From Streptomyces sp. CCM_MD2014 (lineage in GTDB: Bacteria; Actinomycetota; Actinomycetes; Streptomycetales; Streptomycetaceae): a DNA stretch of 64,000 nt. The notes beneath the pieces were generated by a model. It did not search any database. It was not told the DNA's origin and was given only the letters and a program-made list of their open reading frames with translations. The stretch spans positions 434,001 through 498,000 of the forward strand of contig NZ_CP009754.1 of the NCBI RefSeq assembly GCF_000772045.1, written 5' to 3'. Each line of letters starts with the position of its first letter. Position 1 is the stretch's first letter. This document shows positions 7,559-16,773 of this stretch, piece by piece. A program made the translations under genes and the position numbers.

Positions 7559-8719
7559 ATGCCGACCTCTCCCACCGCCCGCCCCATGTACCCGCCCACG
7601 CTGTGGGCCGCTCGCGGCCGTCATGTCGGCTCCGCGGCCGAGGACACCGTCCGGCGCACGCTGCAGCGGCTCAAGGACGACCACGTCGTCGACGACTTCC
7701 TCGAGCCGCCCGACGAGCCGACGGAGGAGTCCGGGCCCGCGGGGACGCCGGGACCGCGGATCTTCGAGGCGCGCTGGAGGGCTCCCGGGGACGTGACCGT
7801 GCGGGCCCGGCTGATCCTCGAGCCGGCCTCGGCCGGCGGGCAGGAGTGGACCCTGCTCGCGGAGGCCGAGGAGGCCTGGGACCTGGCCTGGCCCTCTCCC
7901 GCGACCGTGTTCTGGCCGGACGACCCGGACGTCACCTGGGACCGGGACACCGCCACGGGGCTGAGGCTGCGGGGCATCAACACCCTGCCGGACGACGACA
8001 AGGCCGTACGCAGGCTGCTCAAGGAGGCGGGGCGCAGCCCCTGGAACATCCACGTCGTGGTGCACGAGGCGATGACCCCGGACCACCGCGGCCGGGTTCC
8101 CCTCGCGCAGTGGCTGCCGCCCGGCCTGCGGCACCGGGTGGTCGAGCACCGCGCGGCGCCGCAGCAGTTGCGGGTGGTGAACTGGGCCCTGGAGGACTTC
8201 GGCGTCCAGGTACCGCGCGGCGGCGCCGTGGTACTGCCCGGCACGCCCGCCCCGGACGACTACGCGGCCGGTGACTTCTCCGTCCGCACCGTCTTCCTGG
8301 ACGGCTCCGAGCCCACCGCGCTGATCGCGGCGGTGACCTCCTTCGCCGCGTTGGCCAGGCCGCTGCCGGACGACGCGGTGGCGGCGCTCGGCTCGCTGCG
8401 GGAGGACTGGCGCCTGCTGACGCTGGAGGAGGAGCTGGCGCGCGAGCGCAAGCTGGTGGCGATGTACGCCGAGGCGCTCGAGGCGATGACCCAGTCCCGT
8501 GACCTGTACCGGGAGGCGGCGGAACGGGCGGCCGAGGCCCTCGCCGTGTACCGCGAGTCCGCCGGCGCCGCCCCGGCCGGGCCGCCCCCGGCCGATCCGC
8601 CGGCGTCCCCGCTGCGCGGGCTGACCCGCACACTGGACCGGTTCCGGGGCGTCGCCCGCGCACCGCGCCCCCGGTCCGACGGCGGGGCCGCCGGCGAACC
8701 TCCCCGGCCCGGCGAGTGA
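7559..8719 (+). CDS. Conserved-looking protein of unknown function with C-terminal helical region
   Basis: 386 residues, family not recognised. Codon usage shows strong third-position GC and the frame is open across more than 1.1 kb. The first 30 residues are poorly constrained. The middle (about 70-280) is mixed alpha/beta with many Trp/Asp residues. Residues about 290-330 (LREDWRLLTLEEELARERK onward) look like a charged amphipathic or coiled-coil helix, and the tail is Pro/Ala/Arg-rich. There is no signal peptide or membrane helix. The ATG at 7559 is a best guess; a GTG at 7535 and an ATG at 7586 are alternatives and none has a strong ribosome binding site. Confidence 0.7.
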   Translation: MPTSPTARPMYPPTLWAARGRHVGSAAEDTVRRTLQRLKDDHVVDDFLEPPDEPTEESGPAGTPGPRIFEARWRAPGDVTVRARLILEPASAGGQEWTLLAEAEEAWDLAWPSPATVFWPDDPDVTWDRDTATGLRLRGINTLPDDDKAVRRLLKEAGRSPWNIHVVVHEAMTPDHRGRVPLAQWLPPGLRHRVVEHRAAPQQLRVVNWALEDFGVQVPRGGAVVLPGTPAPDDYAAGDFSVRTVFLDGSEPTALIAAVTSFAALARPLPDDAVAALGSLREDWRLLTLEEELARERKLVAMYAEALEAMTQSRDLYREAAERAAEALAVYRESAGAAPAGPPPADPPASPLRGLTRTLDRFRGVARAPRPRSDGGAAGEPPRPGE

Positions 8720-8727
8720 TCCCGCCG

Positions 8728-8745
8728 CCCCGCCGACGGGCGGGG
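8728..8745. terminator. Short GC hairpin after the unknown protein gene
   Basis: CCCCGCC-GACG-GGCGGGG forms a perfect 7-bp stem with a 4-nt loop, 8 bp after the stop at 8719. It probably ends that transcript. The rest of 8746-9058 shows no convincing gene; it should contain the promoter of the aldehyde oxidase operon, but no clear -10/-35 was recognised. Confidence 0.45.
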
Positions 8746-9058
8746 TGGCCCCCCGGCCGCGGCCGGCCGTGCTCTCCCGGTCGCAGCCGGTCGGCAGCCG
8801 GGACTCCTCGTCCCCGAGCGGGCGGACGACGCCGGCCGGCGCCTCGCAGGCGTCACGCACGACGTGCGCCGGTCCCGTGAGGTCTCCGCATCGCGTGGTC
8901 ATGGCGTCATTCCAGAGGCGTCGTCCCGATCAGCCGGCGCCGGTCCGGGACCGCGGCCGCCGGGACCCCGCTGAGGGCACCCTCACGTGTCATCCGGCGC
9001 GAGGTGGATACGCGGACGGCACAGGAGCCCCGGCCCGTCCCGGAAGGTCAGCGACGCC

Positions 9059-9622
9059 ATGGACAGCCAGCACGAGAGCGCCCCCGCTTCCCACCCACCG
9101 GAGTCCTCCCGTTCGGAGACCACGCTCCGCGTCAACGGCAAACCCCACACGCTCACCGTCGACCACCGCCGCGTTCTGCTGGACCTCCTGCGGGAGGACC
9201 TCGGTCTGGCGGGCGCCAAGAAGGGCTGCGACCACGGGCAGTGCGGCGCCTGCACGGTCCTGGTCGACGGACGGCGGGTCAACAGCTGCCTGCTGTTCGC
9301 GGTCGCCCTGGACGGGTGTGAGATCACCACGGTCGAGGGCCTCGCCGGGGACGGCGAGGAACTGCACCCGGTGCAGCGCGCCTTCCTCGACCGCGACGCC
9401 TTCCAGTGCGGCTACTGCACGCCGGGCCAGATCTGCTCCGCGGTCGGCGCGCTCGCCGAGGCCGCGGCCGGGCACCCGTCCCACGTCACCGACCCGGCGA
9501 CGCCCTCCGGGGCGCCGGTCGAGCTGGACCGGGAGGAGATCCGGGAGCGGCTGAGCGGCAACCTGTGCCGGTGCGGTGCGTATCCGCGCATCGCCGACGC
9601 GGTCGAGGACGTGATCCCGTGA
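9059..9622 (+). CDS. Aldehyde oxidase/xanthine dehydrogenase family, [2Fe-2S] subunit (PaoA-like)
   Basis: Small subunit of a three-subunit molybdenum hydroxylase, passing electrons from the Mo site to FAD. The plant-type ferredoxin motif GCDHGQCGACTVLVDGRRV and a following Cys hold the first cluster. FQCGYCTPGQICSA and SGNLCRCGAYPRI hold the second. It has 187 residues; the N-terminus before TTLRVNGKPHTLTVD is a short hydrophilic extension, and no twin-arginine signal is seen, unlike E. coli PaoA. The ATG at 9059 follows GGAAGG at about 11 nt. The stop overlaps the next gene's GTG (GTGA), so translation is coupled. Confidence 0.94.
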   Translation: MDSQHESAPASHPPESSRSETTLRVNGKPHTLTVDHRRVLLDLLREDLGLAGAKKGCDHGQCGACTVLVDGRRVNSCLLFAVALDGCEITTVEGLAGDGEELHPVQRAFLDRDAFQCGYCTPGQICSAVGALAEAAAGHPSHVTDPATPSGAPVELDREEIRERLSGNLCRCGAYPRIADAVEDVIP

Positions 9623-10611
9623 AGCCCTTCGCCTACGTACGCGCGGGCAGCGTCGAGGAGGCCACCGACGCGTTCGCCGCCCACCCCGGCGCCCGCTTTC
9701 TCGGCGGCGGGACCAACCTCGTCGACCTGATGAAACTCGGCGTGGAGACGCCGGCCGCCCTCGTCGACGTCACCCGGCTGCCGCTGGACACGGTGGAGGA
9801 ACTGCCCGACGGCTCGCTGCGGGCCGGGGCGATGGTCCGCAACAGCGACCTCGCCGCCCATCCCGCCGTGCGCGACCGCTACCCCGCCCTGTCCCAGGCG
9901 CTGCTGGCCGGCGCCTCCGGGCAGTTGCGCAACGCCGCCACGACCGGCGGCAACCTGCTCCAGCGCACCCGCTGCCCCTACTTCCAGGACGTGTCCAAGC
10001 CGTGCAACAAGCGCGAGCCCGGCACCGGCTGCGGCGCGTTGCAGGGTGTGCACCGCGACCATGCCGTACTGGGCCATTCCGACCAGTGCATCGCCACCCA
10101 CCCCTCGGACATGGCGGTGGCGCTGGCCGCCCTCGACGCGCGCGTGGAGCTGCACGGCCCCGAGGGCAGCCGCAGTGTGCCGGCCGCCGACTTCCACCGG
10201 CTGCCCGGCATGCACCCGGAGCGGGACACGGAGATCCACCCCGGCGAGCTGATCACCGGCGTGGTGCTGCCCGCGGCCACCGCGGGACTGCCCTCGGCCT
10301 ACCGCAAGGCCCGCGACCGGGCGTCGTACGCCTTCGCGCTGGCCTCCGTCGCCGTCGTGCTGCACCTGGCGGACGGCGTGGTGGAGCGGGCCGGGATCGC
10401 CTTCGGGGCGCTGGCGCACCGGCCCTGGCGGGCCCGGCGGGCGGAGGACGCGCTGGTGGGGGCGGCGCCCACCACCGCGGCGTTCGAGCACGCCGTCGAC
10501 CTGGAGCTGGCCGCGGCCGAACCGCTGCGGGACAACGCCTACAAGGTGCCGCTGGCCCGTCGGCTGGCCCTTGACGTACTGGGCCGGCTCGCTCCGCCGG
10601 CCACGAACTGA
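9619..10611 (+). CDS. Aldehyde oxidase/xanthine dehydrogenase family, FAD subunit (PaoB-like)
   Basis: 330 residues. The FAD-binding signature ARFLGGGTNLVDLMKLGVE is near residues 26-44, and ATTGGNLLQRTRCPYF near 112-127. The stretch RCPYF...PCNKREPGTGCGA...HSDQC carries Cys residues spaced like the extra [4Fe-4S] loop of E. coli PaoB, which ordinary xanthine dehydrogenases lack. Oxidises the iron-sulfur subunit's partner chain and passes electrons to an acceptor. The GTG start overlaps the upstream stop. Confidence 0.93.
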   Translation: MKPFAYVRAGSVEEATDAFAAHPGARFLGGGTNLVDLMKLGVETPAALVDVTRLPLDTVEELPDGSLRAGAMVRNSDLAAHPAVRDRYPALSQALLAGASGQLRNAATTGGNLLQRTRCPYFQDVSKPCNKREPGTGCGALQGVHRDHAVLGHSDQCIATHPSDMAVALAALDARVELHGPEGSRSVPAADFHRLPGMHPERDTEIHPGELITGVVLPAATAGLPSAYRKARDRASYAFALASVAVVLHLADGVVERAGIAFGALAHRPWRARRAEDALVGAAPTTAAFEHAVDLELAAAEPLRDNAYKVPLARRLALDVLGRLAPPATN

Positions 10612-10640
10612 CCGCCCCCGGCGTCCACGAGGAGGACTCC

Positions 10641-12770
10641 ATGACCGCCACCGATGCCGTCCTGGGCGCTCCCGTCGAGCGCCGGGAGGGGCGGGAGAAG
10701 GTCACCGGCACCGCCCGCTACGCCGCCGAGTTCGATGCGCCCGGCCGCGCCCAGGCCTGGCCCGTGCCGGCGACGGTCGCGCGCGGCCGCGTGACCGGCG
10801 TCGACACCGCGCCGGCGCTCGCGCTGCCCGGCGTGCTCGCGGTGCTCACGCACGAGAACGCCCCCCGCCTCGGCGATCCCGACGACCCGACCCTGGCGGT
10901 GCTGCAGGGCCCGCACGTCCCGCACCGGGGCTGGTTCGTGGGCGTGGTGGTGGGCGAGACGCTGGAGGCGGCCCGCGCGGGTGCCGCCGCCGTCCGCATC
11001 GCCTACGAGGAAGATCCCCACGACGTGGCGCTCACTGCCTCGCATCCCGAGGCGTACGTCCCCGAGTCGGCCAACGGGGGCTTTCCGGCCGTCACCGAGC
11101 ACGGCGACCCGGACGCCGCCTTCGCCTCCTCGGCGACCCGGGTGGACGTCGAGTACTCGGTGCCGCCTCTGCACAACCACCCCATGGAGCCGCACACCAG
11201 TACGGCGCAGTGGGACGGCGACCGGCTGAGCGTGCACTGCTCCAGCCAGGGCACGACGGCGGTGCAGAAGGAACTGGCGCGCCTGTTCGGACTGCCCGAG
11301 GACCGGATCACGGTGCGTGCCGAGCACGTGGGCGGCGGGTTCGGCTCGAAGGGCACCCCGCGTCCCGAAGTGGTGCTGGCCGTGATGGCGGCGCGCGAGA
11401 CGGGGCGGCGGGTGACCGTCGCGCTGCCGCGCCGCTACCTGCCGGCCGTCGTCGGGCACCGTGCGCCGACCCTGCACCGGCTGCGCCTGGGCGCGGACGC
11501 CGGCGGCCGGCTCACCTCACTGGTGCACGAGGTGACGACGCACACTTCGCGGGTGAAGGAGTTCGTGGAGCAGGCCGCGGTCCCCGCCCGCGTCATGTAC
11601 GGCACCCCCGCGCTGCGCACGCTGCACCGCGTGGCGGCGCTGGACGTGCCCACGCCGTCGTGGATGCGCGCGCCGGGCGAGTGTCCCGGCATGTACGCCC
11701 TCGAGTCCGCCATGGACGAACTGGCCGCGGAACTCGGCGTCGACCCGGTGGAGCTGAGGATCCGCAACGAACCGGAGACCGAGCCGGACAGCGGAAAGCC
11801 CTTCAGCAGCAGGCACCTGGTGGAGTGTCTGCGCGAGGGCGCCCGGCGCTTCGGCTGGGAGGACCGCGATCCCCGTCCCCGCTCCCGCTCCGCCGGGCCC
11901 CTGCTCGTCGGCAGCGGGGTGGCCTCGGCGACCTACCCGGTGCTGGTCTCCCCGTGCGTCGCCTCGGCGCGCGCCCTGCCGGACGGCGGTTTCCTGGTAC
12001 GGGTCAACGCCACCGACATCGGCACGGGCGCCCGTACGGTGCTCGCGCAGGTCGCCGCCGACGCCCTCGGCGCCCCGCTGGAGCGGGTGCGGATCGAAGT
12101 GGCCGACAGCGGCATCGGATTCGCCCCGATGGCCGGCGGTTCCTCGGGCACCGCGTCCTGGGGGTCGGCCGTGCACGAGGCGTGCGCCCGGCTGGCCGGC
12201 CGGCTGGCGGAGCACTCGGGGCCGCTGCCCGACGAGGGGGTCGCCGCCGAGGCCGACACCTCCGGCACGGCGGACGCCGAGAGCCCCTACGCCCGGCACG
12301 CGTTCGGCGCCCACTTCGCCGAGGTGACCGTGGACACCGTCTCCGGCGAGGTACGGGTGACCCGGCTGCTCGGCGTCTTCGCCGCCGGGCGCATCCTCAA
12401 CGCCCGTACGGCCCGCTCCCAGTTCATCGGCGGCATGACGATGGGCCTGGGGATGGCGCTGACCGAGGACAGCACGGTGGACCCGGTCTTCGGCGACTTC
12501 GTCGAGCGCGATCTGGCGTCGTACCACGTGCCCGCGCACGCGGACGTCGCGGACCTGGAGGCGCACTGGGTCGACGAGGAGGACGGCCACCTCAATCCCA
12601 TGGGCAGCAAGGGGATCGGGGAGATCGGGATCGTGGGCTCGGCGGCGGCCGTCGGCAACGCCGTCCACCACGCCACCGGCATCCGCTTCCGCGAACTGCC
12701 GCTCACCCCGGACCGGGTGCTCACCGCCCTGCTCGCACACGAGCATCCCCCGGGCATGCTGGGGGTCTGA
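10641..12770 (+). CDS. Aldehyde oxidase/xanthine dehydrogenase family, molybdopterin subunit (PaoC-like)
   Basis: 709-residue catalytic subunit binding the molybdenum cofactor, likely oxidising aldehydes to acids. Motifs include RVEAEHVGGGFGSKG-type sequence (here HVGGGFGSKGTPRPE), MRAPGECPGMYALESAMDE, and the C-terminal GSKGIGEIG whose Glu661 is the expected catalytic base. The ATG follows GAGGAGG at 5-6 nt. It is 29 bp downstream of the FAD subunit in the same operon. No maturation factor (PaoD/XdhC) is visible next to it. The stop codon lies inside the 12-bp repeat that marks the left edge of the accessory island, so the original downstream sequence has been displaced. Confidence 0.94.
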   Translation: MTATDAVLGAPVERREGREKVTGTARYAAEFDAPGRAQAWPVPATVARGRVTGVDTAPALALPGVLAVLTHENAPRLGDPDDPTLAVLQGPHVPHRGWFVGVVVGETLEAARAGAAAVRIAYEEDPHDVALTASHPEAYVPESANGGFPAVTEHGDPDAAFASSATRVDVEYSVPPLHNHPMEPHTSTAQWDGDRLSVHCSSQGTTAVQKELARLFGLPEDRITVRAEHVGGGFGSKGTPRPEVVLAVMAARETGRRVTVALPRRYLPAVVGHRAPTLHRLRLGADAGGRLTSLVHEVTTHTSRVKEFVEQAAVPARVMYGTPALRTLHRVAALDVPTPSWMRAPGECPGMYALESAMDELAAELGVDPVELRIRNEPETEPDSGKPFSSRHLVECLREGARRFGWEDRDPRPRSRSAGPLLVGSGVASATYPVLVSPCVASARALPDGGFLVRVNATDIGTGARTVLAQVAADALGAPLERVRIEVADSGIGFAPMAGGSSGTASWGSAVHEACARLAGRLAEHSGPLPDEGVAAEADTSGTADAESPYARHAFGAHFAEVTVDTVSGEVRVTRLLGVFAAGRILNARTARSQFIGGMTMGLGMALTEDSTVDPVFGDFVERDLASYHVPAHADVADLEAHWVDEEDGHLNPMGSKGIGEIGIVGSAAAVGNAVHHATGIRFRELPLTPDRVLTALLAHEHPPGMLGV

Positions 12771-12778
12771 GCACCAGT
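12767..12778. repeat. Left 12-bp direct repeat of the island (attL-like)
   Basis: CTGAGCACCAGT, identical to 27867-27878. It contains the paoC TGA stop codon. Confidence 0.6.
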
Positions 12779-12779
12779 C

Positions 12780-12817
12780 GGGGTCTGAGAAGTTGTTTTC
12801 GATCTCGGAGCGTCTGA
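12780..12817. repeat. Possible Tn3-family terminal inverted repeat
   Basis: The sequence begins GGGGTCTGAGAAG directly after the left repeat. GGGGTC is the usual outer hexamer of Tn3-family ends, and a Tn3 transposase tail is present at 15726-16012. A matching inverted copy (GACCCC end) was not found on the other side, so the call is tentative. Confidence 0.3.
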
Positions 12818-13598
12818 GGTGTGACTGAGCGCGATAGCTGGCCCTTGATCGCGCCAGCTGGCCGCAGAGCGCGCGATGGCCCGCTTGACGTCGTCCTGAG
12901 TGATCTGACGAGGCGCAGGCCGGGAGTGGGCGACTTGGCACCTGGCCGCCCCGGGCCTCGTGGGGCTCGGCATGTCACGCCCACCCTGGACCGGACCAGG
13001 CCACCGAGGCCGCACTTGTCCTGCCGGTAGCCCTGAACTCTGTCGTTTCCCCGTCCTGATGTACGACTTCGCCTGGCCGGTGACTGGCGTGCACAGACCT
13101 CCCCCTCGCGCACGCTACGGGCTGGCCAGAGCACGGGGAACGACACGATGAGCCTGGACTCTGATGTGCAGGATGTCCTGGCTGCGGAAGCTGCCAGGCT
13201 GATCATGATGCAAGGTCATTCCGCACCCATCGCTCCGATTGCCGTCACCACGTCCGGCGGGTCGACATCTCGGCCGAGCGGAAGCCCTGCAGCCCGCTGG
13301 TCTGGACAGCGACGGAATCGCCAGCCGGCCGATGTACTGCTCAGACTCCTCCTGCTGTGCCTTGACCGGACGTCCGACCCGCGGCTCTCCGCCGGTGGGT
13401 CACGATCGTTGTCCGAGGTGACCGGTTGACATATTTCGTACCGGTGTGAGGCTGGAGGAGGCAGGGTTACGCCGCCAAGTCACGTAGAACTGGCAATGCT
13501 CATGGGGTCCAGTCACCCACCCGTTCGCGGCGGCGACAGATGAACTTAGTCCCTGGCCCGCAGGGGGACGGCTCCGGGACGCGAAGTGAGGCGATCGA
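12818..13598. other. Gene-poor left part of the island
   Basis: No convincing gene in 781 bp. Short open frames exist on both strands, the best being a 93-codon frame at 13148-13429 (+), but its composition is Ser/Arg/Leu-rich and third-position GC is not elevated. The lower and uneven GC compared with flanking genes fits decayed mobile DNA. The final 30 bp hold the ribosome binding site (GTGAGG) of the next gene. Confidence 0.5.
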
Positions 13599-14699
13599 AT
13601 GGACCGGGTTCCCGAGGTGGCCGTGGTCGGGGCCGGCATCGTCGGACTCTGCACCGCCTACGCACTGGCCGAACGCGGAACGGCGGTGCGGGTCTACGAG
13701 AGCGGCGTTCCAGGCCACGGGCAATCCGGTGGCCAGTCCCGCATATTCCGCCACGCGCACGACGACGCCCGCCTGGTGGAATTCACCCGGGAGGCCCGCG
13801 CCGTTTGGGACGAGTGGGCCGACCGGTTGGGCGCAGAGCTGGTCTCCCGGGACGGAGTGGTCGCACTGGGCAGTACCGTTCCTGGGAGACTGCGCATTCT
13901 GCAGGATGCCGGCGGCATACCGGCCCGCACCGTGGACAGCGCCGAGCTTCACGCGCGCATGCCGCTGCTCGCCGACTACCGCGGTCCCGCGATGCTCGAT
14001 GAGGGCGGCGGTGCCATCCGCACCCGTGCCGCGGTCGAGCGGCTGGCCGATGCGCTGGGTGACTCGCTGGTCACCGATGAAGTCATCTCGCTGTATCCGA
14101 CGGGCCGCGGCACGGTGGAGGTGGTCAGTAGCGTCGGCCGCGAAGAGTACGCGACGGCCGTGGTGTGCGCGGGCGTGGGCACCGCGCGGCTGGCGCGCAA
14201 CGTGGGGCTTTCGCTGCCGGTACAGCCGGCGGCCCACGTCCGCCTCACCTTCCAGGTCAGGGGAGCGCCCCCGGAACGGGTCGCCTGCCTGCAGGACAGC
14301 AGCGGCGACTTCGGTGAGGTTGGCGTCTACGCAGCCCCTTACCCGGGCAACAGCCGGTATGCGGTGGGGCTCAGCGAAACGGTCGAGGTGCGGGAGGACG
14401 GCAGCTTCGCGGACGCCGAAGCCTTGACGGCACTCAGTGACCGCGCCCGCGCGTACATCTCCCACGCATTGCCCGGCCTTGACCCCGAGCCCGTCGAGCG
14501 CCTCAACTGCTGGGTGACAAGCCTGCCGTGGAGTGAGGACGGCATGGCGGTCTGGGAAGCCGACAGAATCTTCTTCGCCGCCGGGCACAACCTCTTTAAA
14601 CAGGCACCTCGACTGGGACGGGCCTTGGCCGGCGCGGCCATGGACGATGAACTCGAGGAGAACCTGCGGCCGGCGGCAGCACTCGGCCAGCCCCGCTGA
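13599..14699 (+). CDS. FAD-dependent amine oxidase-like protein (DAO/monomeric sarcosine oxidase family)
   Basis: 366 residues. The N-terminal FAD motif VAVVGAGIVGLCTAYALAE is at 7-25. Like monomeric sarcosine oxidase and N-methyltryptophan oxidase, it has a Ser/Arg segment (GQSRIFRHAH, about 45-54). Late in the chain is LNCWVTSLPWSEDG, where Cys304 aligns by position with the Cys that covalently binds FAD in sarcosine oxidase. The C-terminal AAGHNLFKQAPRLGRALA matches the family's FAD-binding end. Such enzymes oxidise N-methyl or amino groups, giving H2O2 and an aldehyde. The ATG has GAGG 8 nt upstream. Exact substrate unknown; the formaldehyde dehydrogenase further along the island makes an N-methyl substrate plausible. 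Confidence 0.82.
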   Translation: MDRVPEVAVVGAGIVGLCTAYALAERGTAVRVYESGVPGHGQSGGQSRIFRHAHDDARLVEFTREARAVWDEWADRLGAELVSRDGVVALGSTVPGRLRILQDAGGIPARTVDSAELHARMPLLADYRGPAMLDEGGGAIRTRAAVERLADALGDSLVTDEVISLYPTGRGTVEVVSSVGREEYATAVVCAGVGTARLARNVGLSLPVQPAAHVRLTFQVRGAPPERVACLQDSSGDFGEVGVYAAPYPGNSRYAVGLSETVEVREDGSFADAEALTALSDRARAYISHALPGLDPEPVERLNCWVTSLPWSEDGMAVWEADRIFFAAGHNLFKQAPRLGRALAGAAMDDELEENLRPAAALGQPR

Positions 14700-14833
14700 A
14701 CGCCCCAACAGTCGGCGCATCCTGCTCCGACGACGTGGTACCTACGTCGGTGATCGCGGTGCCATCCGATGCGCGATCGTGGTGCTGTTGGTGGTTGGCA
14801 GTCTTTGGCCACCGTTACATCCAGGAGGAAGCC

Positions 14834-15667
14834 ATGGCGGATCCGAGGACGGTCATCCTTCCTTGCGGGATTGCGGTCACGGTGCTCGGTCAGGGCACCT
14901 GGGGGATGGGGGAGGATCCCGGGCGCCGCGCGGCCGAGGTGTCGGCCCTGCGCGCCGGGCTGGACCTGGGGATGACCCTCGTCGACACCGCGGAGATGTA
15001 CGGGGACGGCGCGGCGGAGGAAGTGGTGGCCGAGGCGGTGGCCGGACGGCGGGACGAGGTCTTCTTGGTCAGCAAGGTGCTCCCCACCCATGCGGACGCC
15101 GGTGGAGTGGCCGAGGCATGCCGGGGGAGCCTGCGTCGTTTGCGCACGGACCGGATCGATCTGTACCTGCTGCACTGGCGTGGAGCCGTGCCGCTGGAGG
15201 AGACGGTCGAGGCATTCGAGTCCCTGGTGCGGGAGGGTGCCATCCGCTCCTGGGGAGTGAGCAACCTGGACGGGGATGATCTCGCGGATCTGCCGCCCGG
15301 AGCCGGGCCGCAGACCGACCAGGTGCTGTACAACCTCAGCCGTCGAGGGCCTGAGTACGGTCTGCTGCCCAGGTGCCGTGAACTGTCGATCCCCGTCATG
15401 GCGTACTCGCCGGTCGAGCAGGGCCGTCTGCTCGGCCACCCGGCGTTGCGGGACGTGGCAGCTGCCCACGGTGCGACGCCCGCGCAGATCGCCCTGGCCT
15501 GGGTCCTGCGGCACGAGGACGTCATCGCGATCCCGAAGGCGTCTTCCCGCGCGCACGTCGAGGAGAACAGAGCAGCTCTGGAGGTGGACCTGACCGCCGA
15601 GGACCTCGCGACGCTGGACCGGGCGTTCCCGCCGCCGGAGAGCAAACGGCCGCTGGAGATGCTGTGA
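14834..15667 (+). CDS. Aldo/keto reductase
   Basis: 277-residue NADPH-dependent TIM-barrel oxidoreductase. The catalytic tetrad is complete: Asp51 and Tyr56 in DTAEMYG, Lys81 in VSKVLP, His114 in LLHWRG. The phosphate-binding region IPKASSRAHVEENRAAL is near the C-terminus. The ATG follows GGAGGAAG at 3-5 nt. The 134-bp gap after the amine oxidase gene could hold a promoter. It reduces aldehydes or ketones; the substrate is unknown. Confidence 0.9.
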   Translation: MADPRTVILPCGIAVTVLGQGTWGMGEDPGRRAAEVSALRAGLDLGMTLVDTAEMYGDGAAEEVVAEAVAGRRDEVFLVSKVLPTHADAGGVAEACRGSLRRLRTDRIDLYLLHWRGAVPLEETVEAFESLVREGAIRSWGVSNLDGDDLADLPPGAGPQTDQVLYNLSRRGPEYGLLPRCRELSIPVMAYSPVEQGRLLGHPALRDVAAAHGATPAQIALAWVLRHEDVIAIPKASSRAHVEENRAALEVDLTAEDLATLDRAFPPPESKRPLEML

Positions 15668-15725
15668 CACCCCTGCAGCGTGCCCGACCGGGCTCCGCCC
15701 GGAGCCGGGTGGCCCGACCTCACCG

Positions 15726-16012
15726 GTGGCGGCAGAGGGCGTCGCACTGTTCCTGCAAACGCGGGCATTTTCCACAACGCCCTTGGACTTCGCCGAGACC
15801 GTCCGCCAGCTGCTGGAAGAGGGCTGGACGATCGAGCCGGAGGACCTGGCGCGCATCTGGCCGTACCTGACCGAGCACATCAATCGGTTCGGTGAGTACT
15901 CCACACATGAGCTCGGTATCCAGCCCGAGGTGTCCGACCGAAGCTGGACGTGGACTGCACTCCGCTGCGAGAGCAGGACCTCACGGCGGCCGGCTTCGGT
16001 CAGACCGCCTGA
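15726..16012 (+). pseudogene. Tn3-family transposase 3' remnant
   Basis: Three reading frames must be joined to recover the end of a Tn3-type transposase: ANAGIFHNAL, then VRQLLEEGWTIEPEDLARI with WPYLTEHINRFGEYSTHELG, then LREQDLTAAGFGQTA before TGA at 16010-16012. The HINRFGEYSTHELG segment is typical of the actinobacterial Tn3 C-terminus. The rest of the roughly 1000-residue enzyme is absent, so the copy is dead. No gene was seen in 16013-16296, which leads up to a GAGGAG ribosome binding site. Confidence 0.75.
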
Positions 16013-16296
16013 CTGGCCGGGGCCGGGTCGTCGCCAAGGCCACCCAAGGATCGTGATGACCTGGGACGAGCGCCTGGGCATCATCTCCAACCCGAACACC
16101 CACAGAACTTGGTCAAGTCCTGTTCGGGGTCGGCGCGGCCGTTAGAGCGGAGTCCAGAGAGTCGCCGCCTGGTCCACGAATCGGACGCTGGTCACCCGCG
16201 GACTGCGTTTGCACGTGAGGCGAAGCCAGGTGACGGTGGAGACAGCTCGAACACTTTCACGGCGGCGAGCCACTTCGCCCCGGAGAGGAGCACGCG

Positions 16297-16773
16297 ATGA
16301 ACGGCAAGGCACTGACGTTGAGCGGCCTGGCTGTGGGCGGCGGGGCAGCGGTGATGATCCGCCGGTGGAAGGGTGAGTCGAGCGGGGCCGCCAGCGGGCA
16401 CAGCGATCGCTGGCACACGGTAACGATCAACCGTCCGTCGGACGAAGTCTCTGCGAACGGACGGCTCCCCGAGCCGCTCGCGAAGCTCGGCGACAAGATC
16501 GAGGTCCAGGTTCGGCCGGCTCCCGGAGACCGCGGCACCGAGGTCGCAGCCCGCCTGCGCGAACCCGTGCCCTCCGGACCGGGAGGCGCCGCGGCCCGGC
16601 TCAAGGGCCAGGACCCGCGCGGGCCGGTCCGCCGGGCTCTGCGCGATTCCCGGGCGCTACTCGAGACGGGCGAGGTACTCAGCCCCGACAAGCCGCCAAC
16701 GACCCACCCCGGTCCGGGCGGAAAGCTGATCTCTGCCGCCACCGCGCGCGCACGCGAGGAGGGAAGGCTGTGA
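16297..16773 (+). CDS. Conserved small protein preceding a zinc dehydrogenase
   Basis: 158 residues, no named domain recognised. The N-terminus (residues 3-21) contains a short hydrophobic segment that could anchor it or act as a signal. The core RWHTVTINRPSDEV followed by LPEPLAKLGDKIEVQVRPAPG and RGTEVAARL looks like a small beta-rich domain. The C-terminal half is Arg/Ala-rich with a helix (RGPVRRALRDSRALLETGEVL). The ATG follows GAGGAG. Its TGA overlaps the GTG of the following dehydrogenase gene, which implies coupled expression and a shared role. Confidence 0.72.
   Translation: MNGKALTLSGLAVGGGAAVMIRRWKGESSGAASGHSDRWHTVTINRPSDEVSANGRLPEPLAKLGDKIEVQVRPAPGDRGTEVAARLREPVPSGPGGAAARLKGQDPRGPVRRALRDSRALLETGEVLSPDKPPTTHPGPGGKLISAATARAREEGRL

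Noticed and set aside
13148..13429. 93-codon frame on the + strand in the island
   Set aside because: No family motif, no strong ribosome binding site and poor codon bias; treated as non-coding.
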